Shown here: piece by piece, positions 11,414 through 20,341 of the stretch | Position numbering within the stretch: position 1 is the first letter of the stretch | How the letters are laid out: the number at the start of each line of letters is the position of its first letter | Assembly: GCF_025144335.1 (NCBI RefSeq) | Contig: NZ_CP083539.1 | Span: 1,737,501 to 1,801,500 of the forward strand | Length of the DNA stretch: 64,000 bases | Source: Jannaschia sp. W003 | GTDB taxonomy: Bacteria > Pseudomonadota > Alphaproteobacteria > Rhodobacterales > Rhodobacteraceae | Direction: 5' to 3' | The notes under the pieces: generated by a model | What the model was told of the DNA's origin: nothing | The model's database searches: none | Seen by the model: the letters and a program-made list of their open reading frames with translations, nothing else | Program-made: the position numbers and the translations under genes

Positions 11414-12568
11414 TCAGTTGCCCGCGAGGGTGGCGACCGAGTTGGCCGCGCCGGTGGCGTTGCCCAGGGTGCCGAACACCGCCGAGACGGTGCGGTTGAA
11501 GGCCACGATGGGGGCCTCGGTCACGTAGACCGTGTCGCCGTCGCGGATCAGGAAGTCGCGGGCGTCGAACATGCCGTTCGGCTCCGTGAGGTCGAGCACG
11601 TAGACGAGGCGCTGGGTGCCCTGCAGGTCGTCGCGGCCCATCACGGCCTCGGCGATGGCCTCGGCCTCGTTGCGGAACACGAACACGCCGGTGGGCGTGG
11701 CGAGCGAGGGGTTCAGGCCGCCGACCTGGGCGAGCGCCTCGATGGCCGAGAGGGTCTCGGTCTCGAACTCCAGCCGGTTCTGGGCGCCGGTGGCGCCGAG
11801 CACGGTGAAGGCGCGGGTGTCGTCCTCGATGTAGACGCGGTCGCCGTCGCGCAGGGCGATGTCGAGGCGCGGGTTGCGGAACAGGTCCGAGAAGAAGATC
11901 GACTCGGTGCGCTGGCCGCGGCTGACCGAGACCTTGGCGACGGTGGGGTCGATGGCGACTCCGCCCGCGGCGGCGATCATGGAGGTGAGGGTGCGGGTGG
12001 GACGCTCGATGGGGTAGACGCCCTGGGCCGCGGCGGCGCCGACCACCGTGACGGTGGCGCCGTCGCCGGCGAGGCGGCGCACGAGCACCTGCGGGTCGGG
12101 GGTCTGCTCGTCGAGGCGCGCGGTGATCACGCGGCGCAGGGCCTCGGGGGTGTTTCCGGCCGCGCGGATGCGGCCCGCGTAGGGCACGAAGATGAAGCCG
12201 CCGGCGTCGACCTGCACCTCGTCGATCAGCGAGGCCGAGGCGCCTGCGTTGGTCAGCAGGCCGTCCTCGACGTTCTCGTAGATGATGAGGCCGAGCGTGT
12301 CGCCGGGGCGGATCGTGTCCGGCCCGATGGGGTTGGCGTTCTGGAACGCCGACGAGAAGCCCAGCGCGGGCAGCACGGCGGTGGCGGCCGTCACGCGCGG
12401 GTTCACGGAGACGATGAACGCGTCGCCCTCGCGCAGGACGCTGCCGGCGTAGATCTCGGACTTGTTGGGCCCCGAGCGGGGCAGGAAGCCCCCTCCGCAG
12501 CCCGCGAGGAGTCCGGCGACCACGGTGAATGCGACGGCCCTCGCCGCGCGGCTCTTGGTTCTGCTCAC
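11414..12568 (-). CDS. Polysaccharide export lipoprotein (Wza/KpsD-like)
   Basis: A 384-aa outer-membrane polysaccharide exporter. It has a lipoprotein signal (hydrophobic segment then LLAGCGGG near residue 20), a Poly_export domain (IRPGDTLGLIIYENVEDG, then VDAGGFIFVPYAGRIRAAG) and two SLBB-like domains (VTVVGAAAAQGVYPI and FTVLGATGAQNRLEF). The GTG at 12568 is the best start, since it places the lipobox correctly; longer in-frame sequence overlaps kpsS. It forms the pore through which capsule made by the neighbouring KpsC/KpsS reaches the surface. Confidence 0.88.
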   Translation of the reverse strand: MSRTKSRAARAVAFTVVAGLLAGCGGGFLPRSGPNKSEIYAGSVLREGDAFIVSVNPRVTAATAVLPALGFSSAFQNANPIGPDTIRPGDTLGLIIYENVEDGLLTNAGASASLIDEVQVDAGGFIFVPYAGRIRAAGNTPEALRRVITARLDEQTPDPQVLVRRLAGDGATVTVVGAAAAQGVYPIERPTRTLTSMIAAAGGVAIDPTVAKVSVSRGQRTESIFFSDLFRNPRLDIALRDGDRVYIEDDTRAFTVLGATGAQNRLEFETETLSAIEALAQVGGLNPSLATPTGVFVFRNEAEAIAEAVMGRDDLQGTQRLVYVLDLTEPNGMFDARDFLIRDGDTVYVTEAPIVAFNRTVSAVFGTLGNATGAANSVATLAGN

Positions 12569-12639
12569 GTCACTGCCCTTTCTGCCTCGTGCCTCCTGCG
12601 GGGGTTCGTCCCCCGTCCCGGGCCTTCGTCGCGGTGGCC

Positions 12640-13926
12640 CTATCCGGACACCAGTTTCAGGTTCTGCCTCGGGGCGGGTTGCCCGGTGTCGAGGCGGTCG
12701 TAGGGGTCGAGATCGCTCAGCATCATGTCCACCACCTGCCGCAGCAGCTGCCGGCGCCCGCGCGCGGAGTAGAAGCCGCCCGCCACCTGGCTCGTCTCCA
12801 GGAGGTAGTGGCGGTAGTCGCGGTAGGCGCGGCTGTCGGGGCGGGCCGGGTCGCGGAAGAACGCCTCGAGCGGCTGGTCGGACACGAATTCGGGCTTGGA
12901 GTAGACGGAGGCGCCCATGGCCTTCACGGGCAGGCCGCGCCACAGCGCCTGCTGGGCCGCCGTCGAGTTCACGGTGACCGCGGAGCGGGCCTCGTTCAGG
13001 AGGCCGGCGAGCTTGCCGCCGCGCAGGTAGTGCACGCGCCCCCGCAGCCCGTGCCGGGCGACGAGGCGCTCGATGGTGCCCTGCACCGGGGCGCGGCCGT
13101 CCTCGAGGGGGTGGGCCTTGAACACCAGGTGGTGATGGCTCGGCGCGCCGCGCGCGAAGGCGCCCACGACCTCCTCCAGGAACTCGGTCATGGAGCGGTA
13201 GGGCGAGTGGGCGCGGAAGCTGGCGTCGTGCTCCAGCTGCAGGAGGCACAGGTGGTAGGGGAAGCCGCCGCGGGTGATGCGGCCCTGCGAGATGCGCCGG
13301 CGCAGGGCGGTGGCGGGCATGAAGGCGAGGCGCCGCAGGTAGAGGCGGAACTCGCGCCCCACGGTGATGTCGCGGTGGGGCCGGTAGCCCCGGTAGCCGA
13401 GCCCAAGCGCCCCGCGCGAGAGCACAAACCAGTGGTAGAGCGCGCCGTAGAACACGTGGTGGCGCATGTCGCCCCAGTGCGCCGGCGCGTCCGGAAGATC
13501 GAGGTCCAGCGCGGCGAGCGCGCGGCGCATGTCAGGGACGGACTTCTGCATGAGGCGCGAGTTGGCGTTCGAGCCGCCGCGCTCGTAGGAGACCCACCAG
13601 GGGCGCAGGTAGCCCTCCTCGAAGACGTGGACGCGCAGGCCCATCGCGTTCGCGGCGCGCACCGCGTCGGCGTGGATCGCGCGGGTGTCGCCGTAGAGGA
13701 CCACGTCGGTGATGCGCTTCTCCTCCACGATCGCCTCGAAGCGCGCGGGCCAGGCCTCGGGCGCGTCCTCGAAGGCAATGTAGGAGGGGCGGTGGAACCA
13801 GAAGGCGGCGTCGCCGTGGTTTAACCCGACGCGCCACACCTCGCACCCCGCCGCGCGCAGGAGCGCGCCGAGACGGTGGAAGAAGGGTCCGTGCGGCCCT
13901 TGCAGGAAGAGGAAGCGGCGCGGCAT
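12640..13926 (-). CDS. kpsS: KpsS-like capsule Kdo transferase
   Basis: A 428-aa protein that begins with the characteristic FLFLQGPHGPFF motif and contains VFEEGYLRPWWV, KAHPLEDGR and an NSTAAQQALWRG segment, all typical of KpsS/LipB. KpsS adds the first Kdo to the lipid anchor, and KpsC extends it. The gene is first in the minus-strand capsule group, with the exporter and kpsC following. The region just upstream is short and shared with the divergent ribE promoter. Confidence 0.9.
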   Translation of the reverse strand: MPRRFLFLQGPHGPFFHRLGALLRAAGCEVWRVGLNHGDAAFWFHRPSYIAFEDAPEAWPARFEAIVEEKRITDVVLYGDTRAIHADAVRAANAMGLRVHVFEEGYLRPWWVSYERGGSNANSRLMQKSVPDMRRALAALDLDLPDAPAHWGDMRHHVFYGALYHWFVLSRGALGLGYRGYRPHRDITVGREFRLYLRRLAFMPATALRRRISQGRITRGGFPYHLCLLQLEHDASFRAHSPYRSMTEFLEEVVGAFARGAPSHHHLVFKAHPLEDGRAPVQGTIERLVARHGLRGRVHYLRGGKLAGLLNEARSAVTVNSTAAQQALWRGLPVKAMGASVYSKPEFVSDQPLEAFFRDPARPDSRAYRDYRHYLLETSQVAGGFYSARGRRQLLRQVVDMMLSDLDPYDRLDTGQPAPRQNLKLVSG

Positions 13927-14061
13927 GGCGCGGGTATCCCTTTTGCGTCAGTGTCCTCTATTCCGCCACCCGGCGGCAGCGGAAGGGCGGGAATGTGGCG
14001 GGCATGGGGCACTTGCGGCGGCGATCCGCCCCGATTAGCCCCGCCCGCAGGAGGATCGCCC

Positions 14062-14661
14062 ATGTTCACAGGCATCGTCACCGACATCGGAACGATCCGC
14101 GCCGTCGAGATGCGCGGTGACCTGCGCGTGCGGATCGGCACCGCCTACGACCCCGCGGGCATCGACCTGGGCGCCTCGATCGCCTGCGACGGCTGCTGCC
14201 TGACGGTGGTGGACCGGGGCGCGGACGGGGCGGGCGGCTGGTTCGACGTGGACGTGAGCGCCGAGAGCCTGTCGAAGACCGCGCTCGGAGATTGGGCCGA
14301 GGGGCGCCGCGTGAACCTGGAGCGCGCCCTGCGCGTGGGCGACGAGCTGGGCGGGCACATCGTGTCGGGCCACGTCGACGGCGTGGCCGAGATCGTGGGG
14401 GCGCAGCCCGAGGGCGACTCGATGCGCCTGCGCTTCCGCGCGCCCGAGGCGCTGGCCAAGTTCATCGCGCCGAAGGGCTCCGTCGCATTGCAGGGCTGCT
14501 CCCTGACCGTGAACGAGGTCGAGGGCGCGGAGTTCGGCGTGAACCTCATCCCCCACACCCGCGAGGTGACGACCTTCGGCGAGCGGGGCGCGGGCGACCG
14601 GGTGAACCTCGAGGTCGACACGATGGCCCGCTACGTGGCGCGGCTGCGCGAGGCGGGGTGA
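14062..14661 (+). CDS. ribE: Riboflavin synthase alpha chain
   Basis: A 199-aa enzyme that converts two molecules of 6,7-dimethyl-8-ribityllumazine to riboflavin. It has the MFTGIV start and two lumazine-binding repeats. The first ends near residue 90, and the second begins with GGHIVSGHVDGVAEI and contains GCSLTVNEVEG. The ATG at 14062 follows GGAGG by about 7 bases. Its TGA overlaps the GTG of the next small gene. Upstream I see no FMN riboswitch. Confidence 0.97.
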   Translation: MFTGIVTDIGTIRAVEMRGDLRVRIGTAYDPAGIDLGASIACDGCCLTVVDRGADGAGGWFDVDVSAESLSKTALGDWAEGRRVNLERALRVGDELGGHIVSGHVDGVAEIVGAQPEGDSMRLRFRAPEALAKFIAPKGSVALQGCSLTVNEVEGAEFGVNLIPHTREVTTFGERGAGDRVNLEVDTMARYVARLREAG

Positions 14662-14879
14662 GGGCGCGGGTCCTCCGCTCGCTCGAGAGCGCGGACGGGA
14701 CCCGCTGCGTGGACCTCGTGGCGGCGGAGGGCGGCGTGGCCTGGGTCGAGTGCCGCCGCGATCCCGAGGACGGGCACGGCTGGCGGCGCATCGGGGTGCC
14801 GTCGGGCGCCTTCGCGGACGAGGACGCCGCGCGCAGGGATGCCGCGGCGACGACCGGCTGGCTGGAGGCGGACGGCTGA
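14658..14879 (+). CDS. Small unknown protein coupled to ribE
   Basis: A 73-aa reading frame starting with a GTG that overlaps the ribE stop codon in the sequence GTGA, the usual sign of translational coupling. The product is charged, with alternating beta-like segments (RCVDLVAAEGGVAWVECRRD) and an acidic-alanine tail ending in TTGWLEADG. I recognise no family. Confidence 0.6.
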   Translation: MRARVLRSLESADGTRCVDLVAAEGGVAWVECRRDPEDGHGWRRIGVPSGAFADEDAARRDAAATTGWLEADG

Positions 14880-14967
14880 TGCCCGGAAACCGGGCAGGGG
14901 TGGGACGCGGGGCCGGGGCGGCACGGCCCCTCTTGCTCTCGGCACGGGTGCGCGCCACGCTCGGCCC

Positions 14968-15513
14968 ATGACCCCCGGCATCGGACACAACTCGAACCAC
15001 GACCCGAACGGCTACGCGGGGCGCCTCCACCAATGGCGCCGGGCGCGGCGCGCCCTCGTGTCGCGCGCGCTGCCCGTCGAGGTGATCCGCTCGCGGATGC
15101 GCCGCGCCGATGCGCTGGGGCTCGACTTCCGCACCTACGCCTCCGTGCGCGCCTCCACGGGGCGCGACGTGGTGGCGCTGCTGTTCTCGTCGTCGGCGCT
15201 GGGCATGCTGCGCCGGGCCGAGCTGGACGCGCGCGCCGCGCGCAAGCTGGCGGGCGTCTCGGCGGACTGCGCGGTGCTGGTCCATGCGCCGGTGCCCGTG
15301 GCCGCGCCTGCGCCGCTGGGCTGGGCCGAGCGCGCGCCCTCGTTCCTCGTGCCGCCGGGGGCCGCGGCGCGCGCGGTGGCGGCCGCGCTGCGGGCGAGGA
15401 AGCTGCCCGCGGATGCGGTGCTGATCGTGGGCGCCACGGCGGCCGAGCGCGCCTGGTGCGCCGGGGCGCGGGCGGCGGGCTACGTGGACGCCGAGGGCTA
15501 CTTCGCGTCGTGA
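14968..15513 (+). CDS. Conserved hypothetical protein in the riboflavin region
   Basis: A 181-aa protein that starts MTPGIGHNS, a start commonly seen in Rhodobacteraceae hypothetical proteins. After this comes a basic helix-rich stretch (LHQWRRARRALVSRALP) and a domain with FSSSALGMLRRAELDARAARKLAG. No catalytic motif or membrane segment is visible. It lies between ribE and ribBA on the same strand. I assign no function. Confidence 0.65.
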   Translation: MTPGIGHNSNHDPNGYAGRLHQWRRARRALVSRALPVEVIRSRMRRADALGLDFRTYASVRASTGRDVVALLFSSSALGMLRRAELDARAARKLAGVSADCAVLVHAPVPVAAPAPLGWAERAPSFLVPPGAAARAVAAALRARKLPADAVLIVGATAAERAWCAGARAAGYVDAEGYFAS

Positions 15514-15589
15514 CGTCGCGGGGGCCTCGGCTGGCCCTCGCGCCGCGGCCCCGCTAGACACCCCCCGGACACTGGCGCGGAGAGACCCC

Positions 15590-16708
15590 ATGGCCGAACC
15601 CATCCCCTTCGAGGAACCCGGCCCCGTGGAGCGGGACTACGCCGACGTGATCTCGCCCGTGGACGAGATCATCGAGGACGCGCGCAACGGGCGCATGTTC
15701 ATCCTGGTCGATCACGAGGACCGCGAGAACGAGGGCGACCTCGTGATCCCCGCGCAGATGGCCACGCCCGATGCGGTGAACTTCATGGCCGCCCACGGGC
15801 GCGGCCTGATCTGCCTGACGCTGCCCGGCGAGCGCATCGACGCGCTGGGCCTGCCGCTGATGTCGACCAACAACGCCTCGCGCCACGAGACGGCGTTCAC
15901 GGTGTCGATCGAGGCGCGCGAGGGGGTGTCCACCGGCATCTCGGCCCACGACCGCGCGCGCACCATTGCGGTGGCCATCGACGGCTCCAAGACGGCGGCC
16001 GACATCGCCACGCCCGGCCACGTGTTCCCGCTGCGTGCCCAGCCCGGCGGCGTGCTGGTCCGCGCGGGCCACACCGAGGCGGCCACCGACATCGCCCGTC
16101 TCGCGGGCCTGATCCCGGCGGGCGTGATCTGCGAGATCATGAACGAGGACGGCACCATGGCGCGGCTGCCCGACCTCGTGGCCTTTGCGCAGCGGCACGG
16201 GCTGAAGATCGGCACGATCAGCGACCTCATCAGCTACCGCCGCCGCCACGACAACCTCGTGAACCAGACCGACGCCCGGCCCGTCACCGCGAAGGTCGGG
16301 GGCGACTGGCTGATGCGGGTGTTCTCGGACGAGACCCAGGGCGCGGAGCACGTGGTGCTGACCAAGGGCGACCTCGCGGCGCCCGGCCCGGTGCTCGTGC
16401 GGATGCATGCGCTGCATCCCCTGGAGGACGTGCTGGGCATCGGGCGCTCGGACCTGCGAGGCGCCATGAAGGTGATCGCCGACGAGGGGCGCGGCGTGGT
16501 CGTCCTGCTGCGCGACACCGAGATGAAGCTGGATACGGACGCCGCCAGCCCCGAGAAGCTGCGCCGCTACGGGCTGGGGGCGCAGATCCTGGCAGCCCTG
16601 GGCATCCACGAGATGGAGCTGGTCACCAACTCCGGCCGCCCCCGCGTGGTGGGGCTGGAGGCCTATGGCCTGAGCATCACCGGCACCCGTCCCATCCCCG
16701 AGGAGTGA
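15590..16708 (+). CDS. ribB: 3,4-dihydroxy-2-butanone-4-phosphate synthase with degenerate GTP cyclohydrolase II-like domain
   Basis: A 372-aa protein. The N-terminal 210 residues are DHBP synthase, which makes the four-carbon precursor of riboflavin from ribulose 5-phosphate. They carry the metal and substrate motif DHEDRENEGDL (residues 41-51) and GHVFPLRAQPGGVLVRAGHTEA. The C-terminal part resembles GTP cyclohydrolase II, but where active enzymes have the zinc-binding RxHSECLTGD segment this one reads RMHALHPLEDVLG and lacks the cysteines. I infer that only the DHBP synthase half is active and that GTP cyclohydrolase activity comes from another gene. ribH follows after 4 bases. Confidence 0.93.
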   Translation: MAEPIPFEEPGPVERDYADVISPVDEIIEDARNGRMFILVDHEDRENEGDLVIPAQMATPDAVNFMAAHGRGLICLTLPGERIDALGLPLMSTNNASRHETAFTVSIEAREGVSTGISAHDRARTIAVAIDGSKTAADIATPGHVFPLRAQPGGVLVRAGHTEAATDIARLAGLIPAGVICEIMNEDGTMARLPDLVAFAQRHGLKIGTISDLISYRRRHDNLVNQTDARPVTAKVGGDWLMRVFSDETQGAEHVVLTKGDLAAPGPVLVRMHALHPLEDVLGIGRSDLRGAMKVIADEGRGVVVLLRDTEMKLDTDAASPEKLRRYGLGAQILAALGIHEMELVTNSGRPRVVGLEAYGLSITGTRPIPEE

Positions 16709-16712
16709 GCTC

Positions 16713-17255
16713 ATGGCCGGCCACAGCGACAACGTCCTTCCCCTGCCCAGCTTCGACGAGGCGCCGCGCATCCTCATCGTCATCGCGCCCTACTACGGCG
16801 ACATCTCCACGGCACAGCTCGCTTCGGCGCGCGCGGTGATCGAGAGCGCGGGCGCCGCGCACGAGACCGTGGAGGTGCCCGGGAGCCTCGAGATCGCCCC
16901 CGCCATCGCCATCGCCCACCGGCAGTCCGACTACGACGGCTACGTGGCGCTGGGCTGCGTGATCCGGGGGCGCACCTCGCACTACGACGTGGTGGTGAAC
17001 GAGAGCGCGCGGGGCATCACCACGCTCGGGCTCGCCGGCGCGTGCATCGGCAACGGCATCATCACCGTCGAGAACCGCGAGCAGGCCGAGGAGCGAGCCG
17101 ATCCCGAGCGCCTCGACACGGCCGGCGGCGCGGCGGCTGCGGCGCTGCACCTCGTGCACCTCCAGCGCACGCTGCGGAAGGAGTCGAAGGGCATCGGCTT
17201 CAAGCCCGGCAGCTTCCAGCACGACGCGGCGCGCAAGGGGCCGACGGTCGCCTGA
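16713..17255 (+). CDS. ribH: 6,7-dimethyl-8-ribityllumazine synthase
   Basis: A 180-aa lumazine synthase that condenses DHBP with the ribityl-pyrimidine. The fold motifs VEVPGSLEIAPAIAIA, GYVALGCVIRGRTSHYD and NGIITVENREQAEERAD are in order. The last contains the usual T-V-E-N-x-E-Q-A active-site segment. The C-terminal extension after residue 150 is basic. It lies 4 bases after ribB and upstream of nusB, the common alphaproteobacterial arrangement. Confidence 0.97.
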   Translation: MAGHSDNVLPLPSFDEAPRILIVIAPYYGDISTAQLASARAVIESAGAAHETVEVPGSLEIAPAIAIAHRQSDYDGYVALGCVIRGRTSHYDVVVNESARGITTLGLAGACIGNGIITVENREQAEERADPERLDTAGGAAAAALHLVHLQRTLRKESKGIGFKPGSFQHDAARKGPTVA

Positions 17256-17350
17256 GGGCAGGGGGGCGGCGGCATGTCGCCCCGCCGCACGGGTCCCCGG
17301 CGTCCGCGCCCCATTGACCCCGTATGCGCGCGGGCCTACCTGCCGCCCCC

Positions 17351-17836
17351 ATGCCGAACACCGATCCCGACGACGCCCGCGCCCTCCGCCGACGGATGCG
17401 CTCCGCCGCCCGCCTCTACGCGGTGCAGGCCCTCTATCAGATGGAGGCCATGGGGCAGACGCTGGACAAGGTCCGCTCGGAGTTCGAGGACCACCGCTTC
17501 GGCATGACCGTGGACGGCGTGGAGTTCGCGGAAGGCAACGTGGACCACTTCCGCTCCGTGCTGGGTGACGCCGTCAGCAACCAGGCCGCGATCGACCAGG
17601 CCACCGACCGCGCGCTGGTCGCCAAGTGGCCCATCGCCCGCATCGACCCGGTGCTGCGCGCCCTGTTCCGCGCCGCCGGCGCCGAGCTGATCTCCAAGGC
17701 CAACCCGCCCAAGGTCGTGATCTCGGAGTACATCGAGGTCGCCCGCGCCTTCTTTCCGGAAGGCAAGGAGACCGGCTTCGTGAATGCCGTGCTCGACCAC
17801 ATGGCCCGCGAGGTCCAGCCCGCGGCGTTCCGGTGA
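17351..17836 (+). CDS. nusB: Transcription antitermination factor NusB
   Basis: A 161-aa all-helical NusB that binds boxA RNA with NusE (S10) during rRNA transcription. Signature segments are ARLYAVQALYQME near residue 20, VAKWPIARIDPVLRALFRAAGAEL and KVVISEYIEVARAFF. The ATG at 17351 begins the conserved helix, and the frame extends upstream without support. The stop overlaps the GTG of trmB (GTGA), so the two are translationally coupled. Confidence 0.95.
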   Translation: MPNTDPDDARALRRRMRSAARLYAVQALYQMEAMGQTLDKVRSEFEDHRFGMTVDGVEFAEGNVDHFRSVLGDAVSNQAAIDQATDRALVAKWPIARIDPVLRALFRAAGAELISKANPPKVVISEYIEVARAFFPEGKETGFVNAVLDHMAREVQPAAFR

Positions 17837-18552
17837 GCGGGCCGGACGCCGGGCGGGTGACCGAACGCCCCCACCGCAACTTCTACGGCCGCCGCAAGGG
17901 CAAGCACCTGAAGGCGAGCCACGAGCGGTACCTGGACGAGGACCTCGCCGCCCTGTCGCCGGGCGCGGTGGACTGGGACACGAACCCCGAACGCACGCCC
18001 CTCGACCTCGATGCGCTCTTCGGCGGGCGCGACCTCTGGCTGGAGATCGGCTTCGGCGGGGGCGAGCACATGGTGGCGCAGGCCGCCGCGAACCCGGGCG
18101 TCGGCATCATCGGCGCGGAGCCTTACGTGAATGGCGTGGCCATGCTGCTGGGCAAGCTGCGCGAGGCGGGCGCGGACAACGTGCGCATCCACCCCGGCGA
18201 CGCGCGCGACCTGATGGACGTGCTGCCCGAGGCTTCGGTGGCGCGCGCGTTCCTGCTCTACCCCGACCCCTGGCCCAAGGCGCGCCATCATCGCCGCCGC
18301 TTCGTGACGCCCGAGCATCTGGAGCCCCTGGCACGGGTCATGCGCCCCGGCGCCGTGCTGCGGATCGCGACCGACATCCCGGACTACGTGCGACAGGCGC
18401 TGGAAGAGGTGCCGCGCGCGGGCTTCCGCTGGACCGCGGAGGGCCCCCGCGATTGGCGCGAGCCGTGGGCGGACTGGACGCGCACGCGCTACGAGGCGAA
18501 GGCGGTACGCGAGGGCAGGGCGCCGCATTATCTGACGTTCGTCAGGGATTGA
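17833..18552 (+). CDS. trmB: tRNA (guanine-N7)-methyltransferase
   Basis: A 239-aa SAM-dependent enzyme that makes m7G46 in tRNA. It has the SAM-binding LEIGFGGGEHM motif and the TrmB hallmark YPDPWPKARHHRRR, which carries catalytic residues. The N-terminus FYGRRKGK is also typical. The GTG at 17833 overlaps the nusB stop. A hairpin-forming repeat follows the stop codon. Confidence 0.96.
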   Translation: MSGPDAGRVTERPHRNFYGRRKGKHLKASHERYLDEDLAALSPGAVDWDTNPERTPLDLDALFGGRDLWLEIGFGGGEHMVAQAAANPGVGIIGAEPYVNGVAMLLGKLREAGADNVRIHPGDARDLMDVLPEASVARAFLLYPDPWPKARHHRRRFVTPEHLEPLARVMRPGAVLRIATDIPDYVRQALEEVPRAGFRWTAEGPRDWREPWADWTRTRYEAKAVREGRAPHYLTFVRD

Positions 18553-18595
18553 GGCCGCCGGGGCTCTGCCCCGGACCCCGAGGTATTTCCGGCAA
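18553..18595 (+). repeat. GGGGCTCTGCCCC intergenic repeat, possible terminator
   Basis: Directly after trmB is a GC-rich palindrome, GGGGCTCTGCCCC, followed by GGACCCCGAGGTATTTCC. This type of repeat is common between genes in Rhodobacteraceae genomes. It can fold in RNA and probably ends trmB transcription, although a clear U run is missing. Confidence 0.55.
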
Positions 18596-18627
18596 GATGA
18601 GGGAGGGCGTTCGTTCCCTCCTTACCC

Positions 18628-18951
18628 TCACATCGAGAAGCTGACGCCGCAGCCGCAGCTGGAGGCCGCGTTGGGGTTGTCGATGGTGAAGCGCGCGCCC
18701 ACCAGTTCCTCGGTGAAGTCGATGGTGGCGCCGGCGAGGAAGGGCAGCGAGGTCGGGTCGATCACCACCGTCTCGCCCTCGCCGCTGAGGGCGAGGTCGT
18801 CGTCGGCCGGCGCATCGAGCTCGATCGCGTACTGGAAGCCCGAGCAGCCGCCGCCCTCTACGGCGACGCGCAGCGCCTTGCCGGTGCGGGCGGCGCCGAT
18901 CTCGGACAGGCGCTCGAAGGCGCGGGGGGTGACGCGGGGCGGGAGCTGCAT
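18628..18951 (-). CDS. erpA: ErpA/IscA-type iron-sulfur cluster carrier
   Basis: A 107-aa A-type carrier that transfers Fe-S clusters to apoproteins. The three cluster cysteines are in place: C36 in GGGCSGFQY, and C99 and C101 in SSCGCGVSF at the C-terminus. The ATG at 18951 is preferred because GGAGG lies 5 bases upstream; an ATG 8 codons earlier is in frame but less well placed. It sits alone between trmB and dgt. ErpA and IscA are hard to separate by sequence alone. Confidence 0.88.
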   Translation of the reverse strand: MQLPPRVTPRAFERLSEIGAARTGKALRVAVEGGGCSGFQYAIELDAPADDDLALSGEGETVVIDPTSLPFLAGATIDFTEELVGARFTIDNPNAASSCGCGVSFSM

Positions 18952-19055
18952 GGGAACCTCCGTGGTCTTGCCCATCAGATGGGGCAGGGGCCGCGCCTGC
19001 GCAAGCCGCGCCCCGCGCCGGAGGGGGGTGGGGATCGCGGCGCGGTCCGCTATGT

Positions 19056-20264
19056 ATGGTTCCGATGGACCTCTACGTCAGACCGATCGCGCCCTACGCC
19101 TGCGACCCCGCCCGGAGCCGGGGGCGGCTGCACCCCGAACCCGAGAGCCGCCACCGCTCGCCGTTCCAGCGCGACCGCGACCGGATCATCCACGCCAGCG
19201 CGTTCCGGCGCCTGAAGCACAAGACGCAGGTCTTCATCGAGCACGAGGGCGACTACTTCCGCACCCGCCTCACGCATTCGATCGAGGTGGGGCAGGTGGC
19301 GCGCACCATCGCCAAGCATCTCGGCCTGAACGTGGAGCTGGCCGAGGCGGTGGCGCTGGCCCACGACCTCGGGCACCCGCCCTTCGGCCACACCGGCGAG
19401 GAGGCGCTGCAGCGGCTGATGGCCCCCTACGGCGGCTTCGACCACAACGCCCAGGCGATCCGCATCGTCACCTCGCTGGAGCGGCACTACGCCGAGTTCG
19501 ACGGCCTGAACCTCACCTGGGAGACGCTGGAGGGCATCGCGAAGCACAACGGCCCCGTCCTGCCGCCGGTGCCCGCCGCACTCGCGCTCTACGATGCGCG
19601 CCACGACCTGGAGCTGTCGACCCACGCCAGCGCCGAGGCGCAGATCGCGGCCCTGTCGGACGACATCGCCTACAACAACCACGACCTCCACGACGGGCTG
19701 CGGGCCGAGCTGTTCTCCACGGCCGAGTTGGCGGAGCTGCCGATCCTGGGCGCCTGCTTTGCCGAGGTCGACGCCGCCTACCCGGATCTCGACCTCTACC
19801 GCCGCCGCCACGAGGCGCTGCGCCGCTTCTTCGGGCGACTGGTGGTGGACGTGATCGACCAGGCCGAGACGGCGCTGGCCGAGATCGCCCCCGGCTCGCC
19901 CGAGGCGGTGCGCCGCGCCGGCCGTCCGGTGGCGCGCTTCTCGCCGGCGATGTGGTCCGACCTGAAAGTGATCCGGCGCTTCCTGTTCCACCGCATGTAC
20001 CGCGCGCCCTCGGTGGTCGCGATGCGCGAACGGGTCACGCGCGTGGTGGACGAGTTGTTCCCGGCCTACATGGCCGACCCCTCGGAGCTGCCCAAGCAGT
20101 GGCGCAAGGACGTCGCCGGCGTGCAGAGCGAGACCGAGCTCGCGCGCATCGTCTGCGACTACATCGCCGGGATGACGGACCGCTTCGCGATCCAGAGCCA
20201 CGCGCGCCTCCTCGGGGAGATCGAAGGATTGCCCGAGATTGGCGCGACCAACGGGATGCCCTGA
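19056..20264 (+). CDS. dgt: Deoxyguanosinetriphosphate triphosphohydrolase-like protein
   Basis: A 402-aa HD-domain dNTPase that cleaves dGTP to deoxyguanosine and triphosphate. It has the family's FRRLKHKTQVF segment, the HD metal ligands in RTRLTHSIEVGQ and LAHDLGHPPFGHTGE, and the later YNNHDLHDG motif. The length fits the dGTPase type 2 subfamily. The start could be the ATG at 19056 or the one at 19065 (MDLYV). It diverges from erpA across about 100 bp. Confidence 0.93.
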   Translation: MVPMDLYVRPIAPYACDPARSRGRLHPEPESRHRSPFQRDRDRIIHASAFRRLKHKTQVFIEHEGDYFRTRLTHSIEVGQVARTIAKHLGLNVELAEAVALAHDLGHPPFGHTGEEALQRLMAPYGGFDHNAQAIRIVTSLERHYAEFDGLNLTWETLEGIAKHNGPVLPPVPAALALYDARHDLELSTHASAEAQIAALSDDIAYNNHDLHDGLRAELFSTAELAELPILGACFAEVDAAYPDLDLYRRRHEALRRFFGRLVVDVIDQAETALAEIAPGSPEAVRRAGRPVARFSPAMWSDLKVIRRFLFHRMYRAPSVVAMRERVTRVVDELFPAYMADPSELPKQWRKDVAGVQSETELARIVCDYIAGMTDRFAIQSHARLLGEIEGLPEIGATNGMP

Positions 20265-20341
20265 CCGGGGCCGCTTGACCGGGGTCAAGGCACGCACCGG
20301 TCCGGAGCGTTACGAGCGAGGCGGAGAACCGGGAGAATGCC

